Of a stretch of 21,507 nt of DNA, positions 13,914 to 19,789 are shown piece after piece; positions within the stretch are counted from its first letter, which is position 1, and every line of letters starts with the position of its first letter. The notes beneath the pieces were generated by a model that had not been told where the DNA came from, searched no databases, and worked only from the letters and a program-made list of their open reading frames with translations. The translations under genes were made by a program, and so were the position numbers. Source of the DNA: Candidatus Woesearchaeota archaeon (GTDB lineage Archaea > Nanobdellota > Nanobdellia > Woesearchaeales > JAGWAF01); NCBI GenBank assembly GCA_016932755.1, contig JAFGCE010000003.1:1-21507 (forward strand), given 5' to 3'.

Positions 13914-14330
13914 TTATTCCTCTGCCTCCTTTGTTTCTTTCTTTTTCATTTTCTTCTCTTCTTCTATCTCTTTTGGGCTTTTCACTTTTGACTCTTCCAT
14001 AAGCCTTTCCCTTTCTGCGAAAAGCTCCTCTTTCCCCAAAATCTTTACAATGACAAACTTCTTTGTCTTGCTTAAAGGCCTGCATTCGCTTATGCTTACC
14101 CTGTCGCCTTTTTGTGCATCCAGGCACAAAGGATTGTGAACGCTTATCCTTGTTTTCTTTCTCTCGTATCTTTCATATTTCTGGTTGTACCTTTTCCACT
14201 CCCATTCAACAACCGCGCTTTTGTGCGGGTTTCTTGATACAACTACTCCTACAAAAGTCCTGCCTCTTGGGATAACATTCCCGTGTATAGGGCATTTCTT
14301 ATCATCGCAATTTTGTTTTTCTTTTGCCAT
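13914..14330 (-). CDS. rps17: Small-subunit ribosomal protein uS17
   Basis: uS17 is a primary binder of the 5' domain of 16S rRNA. The N-terminal part has the archaeal CPIHG motif (about 14-18) and RGRTFVGVVVSRNPHKSAVV; the OB-fold body follows with KKTRISVHNPLCLDAQKGDR and CRPLSKTKKFVIVKIL. Residues from about 110 to 138 are a charged Lys/Glu tail that lengthens it beyond the usual archaeal size of about 110. It begins six bases after the Rpp29 stop. Confidence 0.95.
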   Translation of the reverse strand: MAKEKQNCDDKKCPIHGNVIPRGRTFVGVVVSRNPHKSAVVEWEWKRYNQKYERYERKKTRISVHNPLCLDAQKGDRVSISECRPLSKTKKFVIVKILGKEELFAERERLMEESKVKSPKEIEEEKKMKKKETKEAEE

Positions 14331-14336
14331 TTTTTT

Positions 14337-14594
14337 TCACTTCGTTTTTATCCGCTCTTCTGGTGATGCTCTTATTTCCTCGCCTTTGATTTTGTATTCG
14401 TTCTCTCCGATTTTTATTGTGAATGTTATATTTTGCTTGATTACGGTTTTTGTGCCGTTTTTTGTTTTTATTTTCAGCGTGTTTTTGGTTTCGTCGATTA
14501 CCTTCCCTTCAATGCCGGTGTTCGGCTTGTTTTTGGAACCGATGATTTTGATATTCTTGCCTATAATCTCGTCCTTTGCCGGTTTTTTTTCCAT
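14337..14594 (-). CDS. rnp1: RNase P protein component 1 (Rpp29/Pop4 homologue)
   Basis: Rpp29 is a protein subunit of archaeal RNase P, the ribonucleoprotein that removes 5' leaders from pre-tRNA; it pairs with Rpp21. The 85-residue protein is mostly the Sm-like barrel: DEIIGKNIKIIGSKNKPNTG, GIEGKVIDETKNTLKIKT and a final strand region with TFTIKIGENEYKIKGEEI. This is near the short end for the family. Its place between aIF1 and uS17 is the standard archaeal arrangement and strengthens the call. Confidence 0.9.
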   Translation of the reverse strand: MEKKPAKDEIIGKNIKIIGSKNKPNTGIEGKVIDETKNTLKIKTKNGTKTVIKQNITFTIKIGENEYKIKGEEIRASPEERIKTK

Positions 14595-14602
14595 TTCTTG
14601 CC

Positions 14603-14911
14603 TTATTTCACAACTATGCTTTCCTGGGCAAAGCCACTCTCAGCCAGCATCTCTCTCATCCGGTTTTTGTGGTCACCCTGCAGTTCGATTTTCCCTTCTT
14701 TTGCAGTTCCACCGCATGCAAATTTTGATTTCAGTTTCTTCAAAAGAGATTTCATGTCAATCTCCTTGTCGTCGATTCCTGATATCACGGTGTAAACCTT
14801 CCCGAATTTTTTCTTTTCAGTTGTCACTTCTATTTTTTGAGTTTCCTTCGCTATGCTTTCGCACACGCAAAGGTCTTGTGGCAGCCCGCATGTAGGGCAT
14901 ATATCACTCAT
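14603..14911 (-). CDS. sui1: Translation initiation factor aIF1 (SUI1 family)
   Basis: aIF1 binds the small subunit near the P site and checks start-codon pairing. The 102-residue protein opens with a small zinc-binding segment (Cys 5, 8, 15, 17: CPTCGLPQDLCVC), followed by the SUI1 domain: KKFGKVYTVISGIDDKEIDM, LKSKFACGGTAKEGKIELQG and a closing helix-strand with RMREMLAESGF. The Cys motif is typical of archaeal members. It overlaps the uL29 gene by eight bases through ATGAGTGA. Confidence 0.94.
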   Translation of the reverse strand: MSDICPTCGLPQDLCVCESIAKETQKIEVTTEKKKFGKVYTVISGIDDKEIDMKSLLKKLKSKFACGGTAKEGKIELQGDHKNRMREMLAESGFAQESIVVK

Positions 14912-15110
14912 TACTTTTTTCCTCCGCTTTCGTGTTTAGCAGCTGTTTTATTCTCGCTATTGTTTTTTTTGTTTGTCTGATTTGCCCAGGATTTTTTGGT
15001 GTTGTTCCTGTGGCAATTTGAGCATTAGCCTTTATCATGTCCATCCTAAGCTGGCTGAGCTTTTCTTCGAGCTCTGTTTTTCCCATTCCTGCCAGTTCTT
15101 TGTATTTCAT
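14904..15110 (-). CDS. rpl29: Large-subunit ribosomal protein uL29
   Basis: uL29 sits beside the exit tunnel with uL23, where signal recognition particle and other factors dock. The 68-residue protein is the usual two-helix hairpin: ELAGMGKTELEEKLSQLRMD (about 5-24), then NPGQIRQTKKTIARIKQLLN (about 41-60). It starts by an ATGA overlap with uS3. Confidence 0.94.
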   Translation of the reverse strand: MKYKELAGMGKTELEEKLSQLRMDMIKANAQIATGTTPKNPGQIRQTKKTIARIKQLLNTKAEEKSNE

Positions 15111-15850
15111 TCTTCAGCCTTCTCCTCTGATTTTTCTTTTTTAGGGGCTTTCCTCTTTCGCGGGGCTTTCTTTTTTGCCTCTTTCGGCTCTTCCTTTTTC
15201 TCTTCAGCCTTCTCTTCTTTTGCTTCCTCCTTCTTTTCCCCTGCTGTTTCTGTTTTTTCCTCTCTATATTTTATCCTATCAGGAAGCTCGATGTCAGGAG
15301 GCATTATCTTGACTTTTATACCTACTGTGCCTGATTTCAGCTGTGCTGAAGTGTAAGCTGTGCTGACATTGTGAACAATGTCGCCGCACTTTTTCAAATA
15401 TCCCTGGTAGAATCTCCAGGTCTTTGCCCTTGCTCCCGGGATTTTTCCTGAGATTAGTATCTCGACTCCAAGCGCTCCGGCGTTCATGATGTCAGACATC
15501 ATCTTATGCCCGACTCCCTTGAACCTCTGGGGGCCGAACCTTTCAAGAGTTGAAGCGATTATTTCCGCGACTATCTGGGCGTCGAGGAATATGTTTCCTA
15601 CCTCGCTGATTTCTATTTGGGGGTTTTCAAGACCGAACTTTTTCTTCAACGTTAATGTAAGCTTCTTGATGTTCTCTCCTTTTCTGCCTACAACAAGTCC
15701 GGGCCGTGATGCATAAACTATGATTTTTTCTCCAAGAGGGGTTCTCTGCAGTTTTGTATGGCTATGCCCGACATTTTTCAGCGTGTTTGAGATGAACTCC
15801 TGAACCTGGAATTCCTTCAGCTGTTCCGCGACAAACTTTCTCTCTATCAT
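15107..15850 (-). CDS. rps3: Small-subunit ribosomal protein uS3
   Basis: uS3 lines the mRNA entry tunnel. This 247-residue protein starts with the archaeal MIERKFVAEQLKEFQVQEFI, has a type II KH domain with VYASRPGLVVGRKGENIKKL (GRKG loop at about 56-59), and the C-terminal domain with PGARAKTWRFYQGYLKKCGD and VSTAYTSAQLKSGTVGIKVK. The last roughly 50 residues are a Lys/Glu/Ala tail. Both ends overlap their neighbours by four bases (ATGA). Confidence 0.96.
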   Translation of the reverse strand: MIERKFVAEQLKEFQVQEFISNTLKNVGHSHTKLQRTPLGEKIIVYASRPGLVVGRKGENIKKLTLTLKKKFGLENPQIEISEVGNIFLDAQIVAEIIASTLERFGPQRFKGVGHKMMSDIMNAGALGVEILISGKIPGARAKTWRFYQGYLKKCGDIVHNVSTAYTSAQLKSGTVGIKVKIMPPDIELPDRIKYREEKTETAGEKKEEAKEEKAEEKKEEPKEAKKKAPRKRKAPKKEKSEEKAEE

Positions 15851-16368
15851 TGTTCAGATTTTCCCTCCTCAGTTTTTGCTTCTTTTTGAACTTTAGGTTT
15901 TGCCTCTTTCTTCTTTGGCTCCTGGGTCTTTTTTGCCTCAGTTTCAGTCAGGACAATTTCTATTGTTGTCCTTTTCGCGAACCTTCTCCTCCTCCCATAC
16001 CTGGGGGTGTTTGAGTCTTTCTGCGCGCTTATGTGCCTTACAACCAAATCAGCACTGCTAAGCCCCTTGAACTGGGCGTTTGCCTGTGCTGAGTTAAGCA
16101 GCCTCAAAATTTCGGAGCATGCTTTTTTTGGGTATGCTCCTGATGCCAAATTTCCCTTTTTATGGCCTATTCCATTTGTGAACCTTCTGAAAGCGATAGG
16201 CACTTTTTCATTTATTGCCTCTGCCAGCACAACCTTTGCTCTTTCCAGTTTTTCGCCTCTTACAGCCCTGCATATTTCAATAGCCTGCTTTGTAGATATT
16301 GGCAGGCCCCTGCCGACAGCGGCAGCGTCCTTTTCCCCGATTTGTGTGCTGTAATTATAGCTGGTCAT
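15847..16368 (-). CDS. rpl22: Large-subunit ribosomal protein uL22
   Basis: uL22 sends a long hairpin into the peptide exit tunnel. Visible family marks are YNYSTQIGEKDAAAVGRGLP near the start, STKQAIEICRAVRG, KGNLASGAYPKKACSEILRL (about 70-89) and the tunnel hairpin ending in NTPRYGRRRRFAKRTTIEIV. After about residue 145 comes a Lys/Glu-rich tail, so that 173 residues is somewhat long. Its ATG lies two bases after the uS19 stop. Confidence 0.95.
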   Translation of the reverse strand: MTSYNYSTQIGEKDAAAVGRGLPISTKQAIEICRAVRGEKLERAKVVLAEAINEKVPIAFRRFTNGIGHKKGNLASGAYPKKACSEILRLLNSAQANAQFKGLSSADLVVRHISAQKDSNTPRYGRRRRFAKRTTIEIVLTETEAKKTQEPKKKEAKPKVQKEAKTEEGKSEQ

Positions 16369-16370
16369 TT

Positions 16371-16754
16371 TTACCTTACTGATAGGCTTGCGCTTGACCT
16401 TGTTGCTCCGATACCTGGAGCGCTGTGGGTTACTCTCTTCCTTGTGAGCACAAACTCACCAAGATAGTGCCCTATCATTTCATTTTCAATTTTTACTATT
16501 TCAAATCCGTTTCCCCTGTGAACCTTAATCATTTTCCCGACCATTTCAGGAAGGATTATCATGTCCCTGCCGTGCGTCCTGATTTCTTTCTTGCCTTTTT
16601 TCATGTCCTGGAGGAGCTTTTTCTGCTCATCGCTGAATCCTCTTTTGATTTTTCTTCTTGCACGGGCAGGAAGAAGGTCTGCAATCTGCTTGAGGCTCAG
16701 TTCATTGAGCTCTTCCGGTGTCTTTCCCCTGTAAGTGAATTCTTTTTTTGCCAT
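16371..16754 (-). CDS. rps19: Small-subunit ribosomal protein uS19
   Basis: uS19 is a head protein that contacts uS13 and the A-site tRNA. The 127-residue protein has the archaeal N-terminal region FTYRGKTPEELNELSLKQIA with LLPARARRKIKRGFS, then the core: IRTHGRDMIILPEMVGKMIK, VHRGNGFEIVKIENEMIGHY and LGEFVLTRKRVTHSAPGIGA. Its C-terminal RSSASLSVR is typical. It begins five bases after uL2. Confidence 0.96.
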   Translation of the reverse strand: MAKKEFTYRGKTPEELNELSLKQIADLLPARARRKIKRGFSDEQKKLLQDMKKGKKEIRTHGRDMIILPEMVGKMIKVHRGNGFEIVKIENEMIGHYLGEFVLTRKRVTHSAPGIGATRSSASLSVR

Positions 16755-16759
16755 TTATT

Positions 16760-17476
16760 TCACCTTTTCTTTCTTCCTGTTCTTCTAGCCGCAATAGCCC
16801 CTACCTTTGCTCCAGGAGAGGCATTTCTTGAAACTGTATAAGGATAGTTTTTCTTTGACGATTTGGAGCCTCCATGAGGGTGGTCTACAGCGTTCATTGA
16901 CTGTCCGCAGACTATAGGCCAAAGCTTGTTCTTTGCCTTCATGGCATAATACTTTCTTCCTGCTTTCAGGAAAGGCTTTTCTTTCCTTCCGCCGCCTGCT
17001 ATAATCCCGATGTTTGCCCTGCAGCCGCTTTGGAATGTCTTCTGTTTTTTTGAAGGAAGCTCAACAACAACCTCTCCTCCGATTTTTGTCAGTACTCTTG
17101 CAAATGTGCCTGAAGCCCTGCAGAACTTTCCGCCGTCTCCGGGGTTGCTTTCTATATTATATATGAGGGTTCCTTCGGGGATTTCCCCAAGTATCATGGT
17201 GTTTCCTGCCTTTACTTTTGCTCCCTGTCCGCAGCTTACAGAGTCTCCGACTCTTATGCCTTCAGGAGCAAGCATCAGTATCTGCTCTCCTGTATCGTAT
17301 TTTACCTTTGCCAGCGGAGCGCTGTGGCCCTGGCATTTTACAAGGTCTATTATCCTTCCGTCTACAATTGAATCTGAAATATTCTTGTGCACAGCAGAAC
17401 CCTTGTACCTAAAGCTGGGCGCCCTGTATCTTGGGCCTCCCTTTCCTCTTGCCTGCTGTATAAGATTTTTTCCCAT
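16760..17476 (-). CDS. rpl2: Large-subunit ribosomal protein uL2
   Basis: uL2 is essential for subunit joining and lies close to the peptidyl-transferase centre. The 238-residue archaeal-length protein shows the opening QQARGKGGPRYRAPSFRYKG, the two beta domains with APEGIRVGDSVSCGQGAKVK and ESNPGDGGKFCRASGTFARV, and the conserved NAVDHPHGG loop (about 195-203) whose histidine is critical in the family. TAAAATG joins it to uL23. Confidence 0.97.
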   Translation of the reverse strand: MGKNLIQQARGKGGPRYRAPSFRYKGSAVHKNISDSIVDGRIIDLVKCQGHSAPLAKVKYDTGEQILMLAPEGIRVGDSVSCGQGAKVKAGNTMILGEIPEGTLIYNIESNPGDGGKFCRASGTFARVLTKIGGEVVVELPSKKQKTFQSGCRANIGIIAGGGRKEKPFLKAGRKYYAMKAKNKLWPIVCGQSMNAVDHPHGGSKSSKKNYPYTVSRNASPGAKVGAIAARRTGRKKR

Positions 17477-17477
17477 T

Positions 17478-17738
17478 TTACATCAAACCTAGGTTGGTTG
17501 CAATATCAATAGCCGGTGTTTCAGGCGAAAACCTTACATATGCTCTTTTTTCGCCTTTTGATGTAAGGACTGTCCTCACATTTTCCACTTTTGCCTTGAA
17601 AAGCGACTCAACAGCTTTCTTTATGTCATGCTTTGTTGCTTTCCTGTCCACAACAAAGACTAGCTTGTTCTCTGCTTCCATCAGCCTTATTGTCTTTTCA
17701 GTTGACAACGGGTGTTTTATTATCTCTCTGTTTTCCAT
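17478..17738 (-). CDS. rpl23: Large-subunit ribosomal protein uL23
   Basis: uL23 forms the main docking site at the tunnel exit for SRP and the Sec channel, and SecY is made from the same cluster. The 86-residue protein is the standard archaeal form: IIKHPLSTEKTIRLMEAENK (about 5-24), FVVDRKATKHDIKKAVESLF (about 28-47) and AKVENVRTVLTSKGEKRAYV. No extension. Both junctions are TAAAATG. Confidence 0.96.
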   Translation of the reverse strand: MENREIIKHPLSTEKTIRLMEAENKLVFVVDRKATKHDIKKAVESLFKAKVENVRTVLTSKGEKRAYVRFSPETPAIDIATNLGLM

Positions 17739-17739
17739 T

Positions 17740-18546
17740 TTACATGAACAGCTTGTCTTTCTCCATTGATTCTATTGCTTTGTCTGTGAAAAGCGTGAGC
17801 CTTCCAACGTGAGTTCCAGGAGCAAGAAGCTCTGCATTGATTTTTTTTACATTTACAACTTCAATTCCAGGGATTGCCCCGCATGCCTTGATTAGTGAAC
17901 ATTCAGATGAAACAACAAGAAGAGGCCCTTTCTTTGTCTTGTATTTTCTTCCTCTTGACTTTCCTCTTCCAGCCCTTACCTTTCTTTTTGATGCTCTCTC
18001 CATCTCTTCGGCAAGCCCGAGCTTTGCAAGGGCTTTCTGCACTTCTTTTGCTTTTTTGATTCCCTCGAATTTTGATTCGATTATGAAAGGATATCCTTCA
18101 GGAACATTATGCCCCCTCTGCTTTACAAGCTCGGGGCTCAGTGTGGCTGAGATAGCGCTTCTTATGGCTTTCCTGTTCTCTTTCTTGTTTATTTTTTGGC
18201 TCCAGATTTTCTCAGCTTTAGGAGGGTGGGTTCTTCTTCCTCCGACTGTTCCAGGAGCGAAAGCTCCGACCCAGTTGAATCTTGTCCCCCTTCTTGAAAG
18301 TATTTTTCTCGGAACTCTTGAAATTCCGTAGCCGTAAGCTGTTTTATAATCATGCCTTCTTCTTGAAATCTTGGCGCTTGCCCTTTTTCCAGCCCTTGGA
18401 AATGCTCCGTAAGGCTGCCTTTTGTTGGACTGCAGCGCTCTTACCACTTTTTGGATTAGGTCTTTTCTGACAGGCTCGTCAAACTGCTTTGGCAGCTTCT
18501 TCTTTCCGATTTCCTGTTTTGTTAATGAAAGTATCTTCAGTTCCAT
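17740..18546 (-). CDS. rpl4: Large-subunit ribosomal protein uL4
   Basis: uL4 reaches into the exit tunnel with a long loop. The 268-residue archaeal/eukaryotic-type protein has QSNKRQPYGAFPRAGKRASA, the basic loop with SRVPRKILSRRGTRFNWVGA and FAPGTVGGRRTHPPKAEKIW (about 78-113), and the globular part with RKAIRSAISATLSPELVKQR. Bacterial uL4 represses its own operon; archaeal uL4 is not known to, but the long structured leader upstream of uL3 makes the question reasonable. Confidence 0.96.
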   Translation of the reverse strand: MELKILSLTKQEIGKKKLPKQFDEPVRKDLIQKVVRALQSNKRQPYGAFPRAGKRASAKISRRRHDYKTAYGYGISRVPRKILSRRGTRFNWVGAFAPGTVGGRRTHPPKAEKIWSQKINKKENRKAIRSAISATLSPELVKQRGHNVPEGYPFIIESKFEGIKKAKEVQKALAKLGLAEEMERASKRKVRAGRGKSRGRKYKTKKGPLLVVSSECSLIKACGAIPGIEVVNVKKINAELLAPGTHVGRLTLFTDKAIESMEKDKLFM

Positions 18547-18547
18547 T

Positions 18548-19528
18548 TTACGACCCTTGGTTTGATTTTAAGCTTATGTGCCTTATTTTAGGAGCGTCTT
18601 TTGGCACTTTGTAGTTGCTTCTTATTGCGTGGTTAAACCTTATCATCCTCTTTTTAGGACCCCCAACGCTTCCCTTCAGGAGTATGACCTGGTTTTTCAG
18701 CGAGCCGTACCTTATGAAATCCCCTCTCGGGTTAACTTCTTTTGGCTCGCCGATCTTTAGAAGCCACTTGTTGTATTCTGTTCTTCGGTGGTATCCCATC
18801 TGGCCTGACTGGTGCGCATAAAACCTTACTTTTGCGTCCCCCTCAGCATTAAGAACAGCGGCTCTCCTGCTTTTCTCTGCCTTGTGGGATTTTAACGCAA
18901 CTCCATGCCTTTTCACAGGACCCTGGAGCCCCTTTCCTTTTGTTATTGAATGAATATCAACCTGCTGGCCTTCTGAGAATACTTCCTTGACACTGATTTC
19001 CTTGCCAAGCTTTTCTTTTGCAAGCTTCATCTTTTCTTCTTTGCTTCCGCTCAGTGCAACCTCAAAAATCTCAGGCGCCTTTTTCCCAATGTTTGTAAGC
19101 TTTGGCTGGGTATAAACCTGCAGCCTTATATCGTCAAAATCCTCAAGTTTCAAATCGTCTATCTTTTTGTTTGTTTTTTTAGGCATGGATATCCTTTTTG
19201 CAAGCTCTTTGTCAAGTTTTTCAGAAACAAACTGGGAGGCAACAGCAAGCCCGTATCCGGTTTTTTTGTAAAGAACGACAGAAGCAGATTTTAGAGGAGG
19301 GCATTCGATGACTGTGACCGGCAGGCTAATCTGCTTGCCCTTGATTTTTGAGTTTGGCCTGTTGTCGTCAACAATGATATGAGTCATCCCTGCCTTGTAT
19401 CCTGCAAAGCCAAGAATTTTTGCCTCTTTCAGCTTAGCCCATCTCCTAACTCTAGCTACCTCTGACTTAGCCCTTTTCCTCGGCCAATACTGAAGGCTCG
19501 CGTCCCTTGGTCTTCGTGTTGTTGACAT
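18548..19528 (-). CDS. rpl3: Large-subunit ribosomal protein uL3, first gene of the cluster
   Basis: uL3 starts 50S assembly and reaches the peptidyl-transferase centre with a central finger. At 326 residues it is the archaeal/eukaryotic type: GFAGYKAGMTHIIVDDNRPN (about 40-59), VTVIECPPLKSASVVLYKK, KGKGLQGPVKRHGVALKSHK, SGQMGYHRRTEYNKWLLKIG and LLKGSVGGPKKRMIRF. GGGG five bases before the ATG supports the start. No gene precedes it in the cluster: a 261-base gap with the probable operon promoter separates it from the primase gene. Confidence 0.96.
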   Translation of the reverse strand: MSTTRRPRDASLQYWPRKRAKSEVARVRRWAKLKEAKILGFAGYKAGMTHIIVDDNRPNSKIKGKQISLPVTVIECPPLKSASVVLYKKTGYGLAVASQFVSEKLDKELAKRISMPKKTNKKIDDLKLEDFDDIRLQVYTQPKLTNIGKKAPEIFEVALSGSKEEKMKLAKEKLGKEISVKEVFSEGQQVDIHSITKGKGLQGPVKRHGVALKSHKAEKSRRAAVLNAEGDAKVRFYAHQSGQMGYHRRTEYNKWLLKIGEPKEVNPRGDFIRYGSLKNQVILLKGSVGGPKKRMIRFNHAIRSNYKVPKDAPKIRHISLKSNQGS

Positions 19529-19718
19529 TTTTACCCCTAATTACATAGCGACAGATGACTGTAACAGCCACCTTATCATAAACAGCCTTTTTGTGAAGCC
19601 TTTTTGTAGAATTACAGTTACTTCCAAACTGTACTGAAAAAGCTTCTTTTCAGGCTGGTTTGTTTAATTATAGTGTTTAAATGAATTCTAAACACATTTT
19701 TATCGTCAATATAACCTG
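19529..19718 (-). promoter_or_regulatory. Probable long structured leader of the ribosomal cluster
   Basis: If transcription starts near 19718, the leader is about 190 nt, long for an archaeon. It holds three perfect inverted repeats: GTGTTTA/TAAACAC (19673-19695), CTGAAAA/TTTTCAG (19634-19653) and ACAGTT/AACTGT (19614-19632). Next come the direct repeats AGCCTTTTTGT (19584-19594 and 19597-19607) and AACAGCC (19563-19569 and 19581-19587), all given on the plus strand. No gene is seen here. A translation-feedback or attenuation role is only a possibility. Confidence 0.4.
19534..19537 (-). promoter_or_regulatory. Ribosome binding site of rpl3
   Basis: GGGG within TTAGGGGTAAAAATG, five bases before the uL3 ATG. 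It is the only G-rich site close to the start. Confidence 0.45.
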
Positions 19719-19720
19719 CT

Positions 19721-19737
19721 ATCCGGTGGAATCCGGT
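19721..19737 (-). promoter_or_regulatory. Operator-like direct repeat beside the operon TATA box
   Basis: On the minus strand ACCGGAT occurs twice at a ten-base period (19731-19737 and 19721-19727), starting four bases downstream of the TATA box and ending near the predicted transcript start. Ten-base spacing puts both copies on one face of the helix, as expected for a repressor site. Confidence 0.4.
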
Positions 19738-19741
19738 TTCC

Positions 19742-19749
19742 TTTATAAA
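19742..19749 (-). promoter_or_regulatory. Probable TATA box of the ribosomal cluster
   Basis: TTTATAAA within GCTTTATAAAGG. It is the strongest TATA match in the gap and predicts a start near 19718. Weaker AT-rich alternatives exist at about 19661-19690, which would shorten the leader. Between this box and the primase stop lies only a small inverted repeat, GTTAA/TTAAC (19766-19780). Confidence 0.5.
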
Positions 19750-19789
19750 GCTTACCATTCACTATGTTAAATAGGTTAACAAAGAAGCC

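Noticed and set aside
14185..14895. 236-codon plus-strand open frame opposite aIF1, Rpp29 and uS17
   Set aside because: Overlaps three certain genes, composition is that of an antisense frame, no family match by eye.
19677..19697. Six-codon frame (MCLEFI) in the uL3 leader
   Set aside because: No ribosome binding site, and it lies within an inverted repeat; too short to support.
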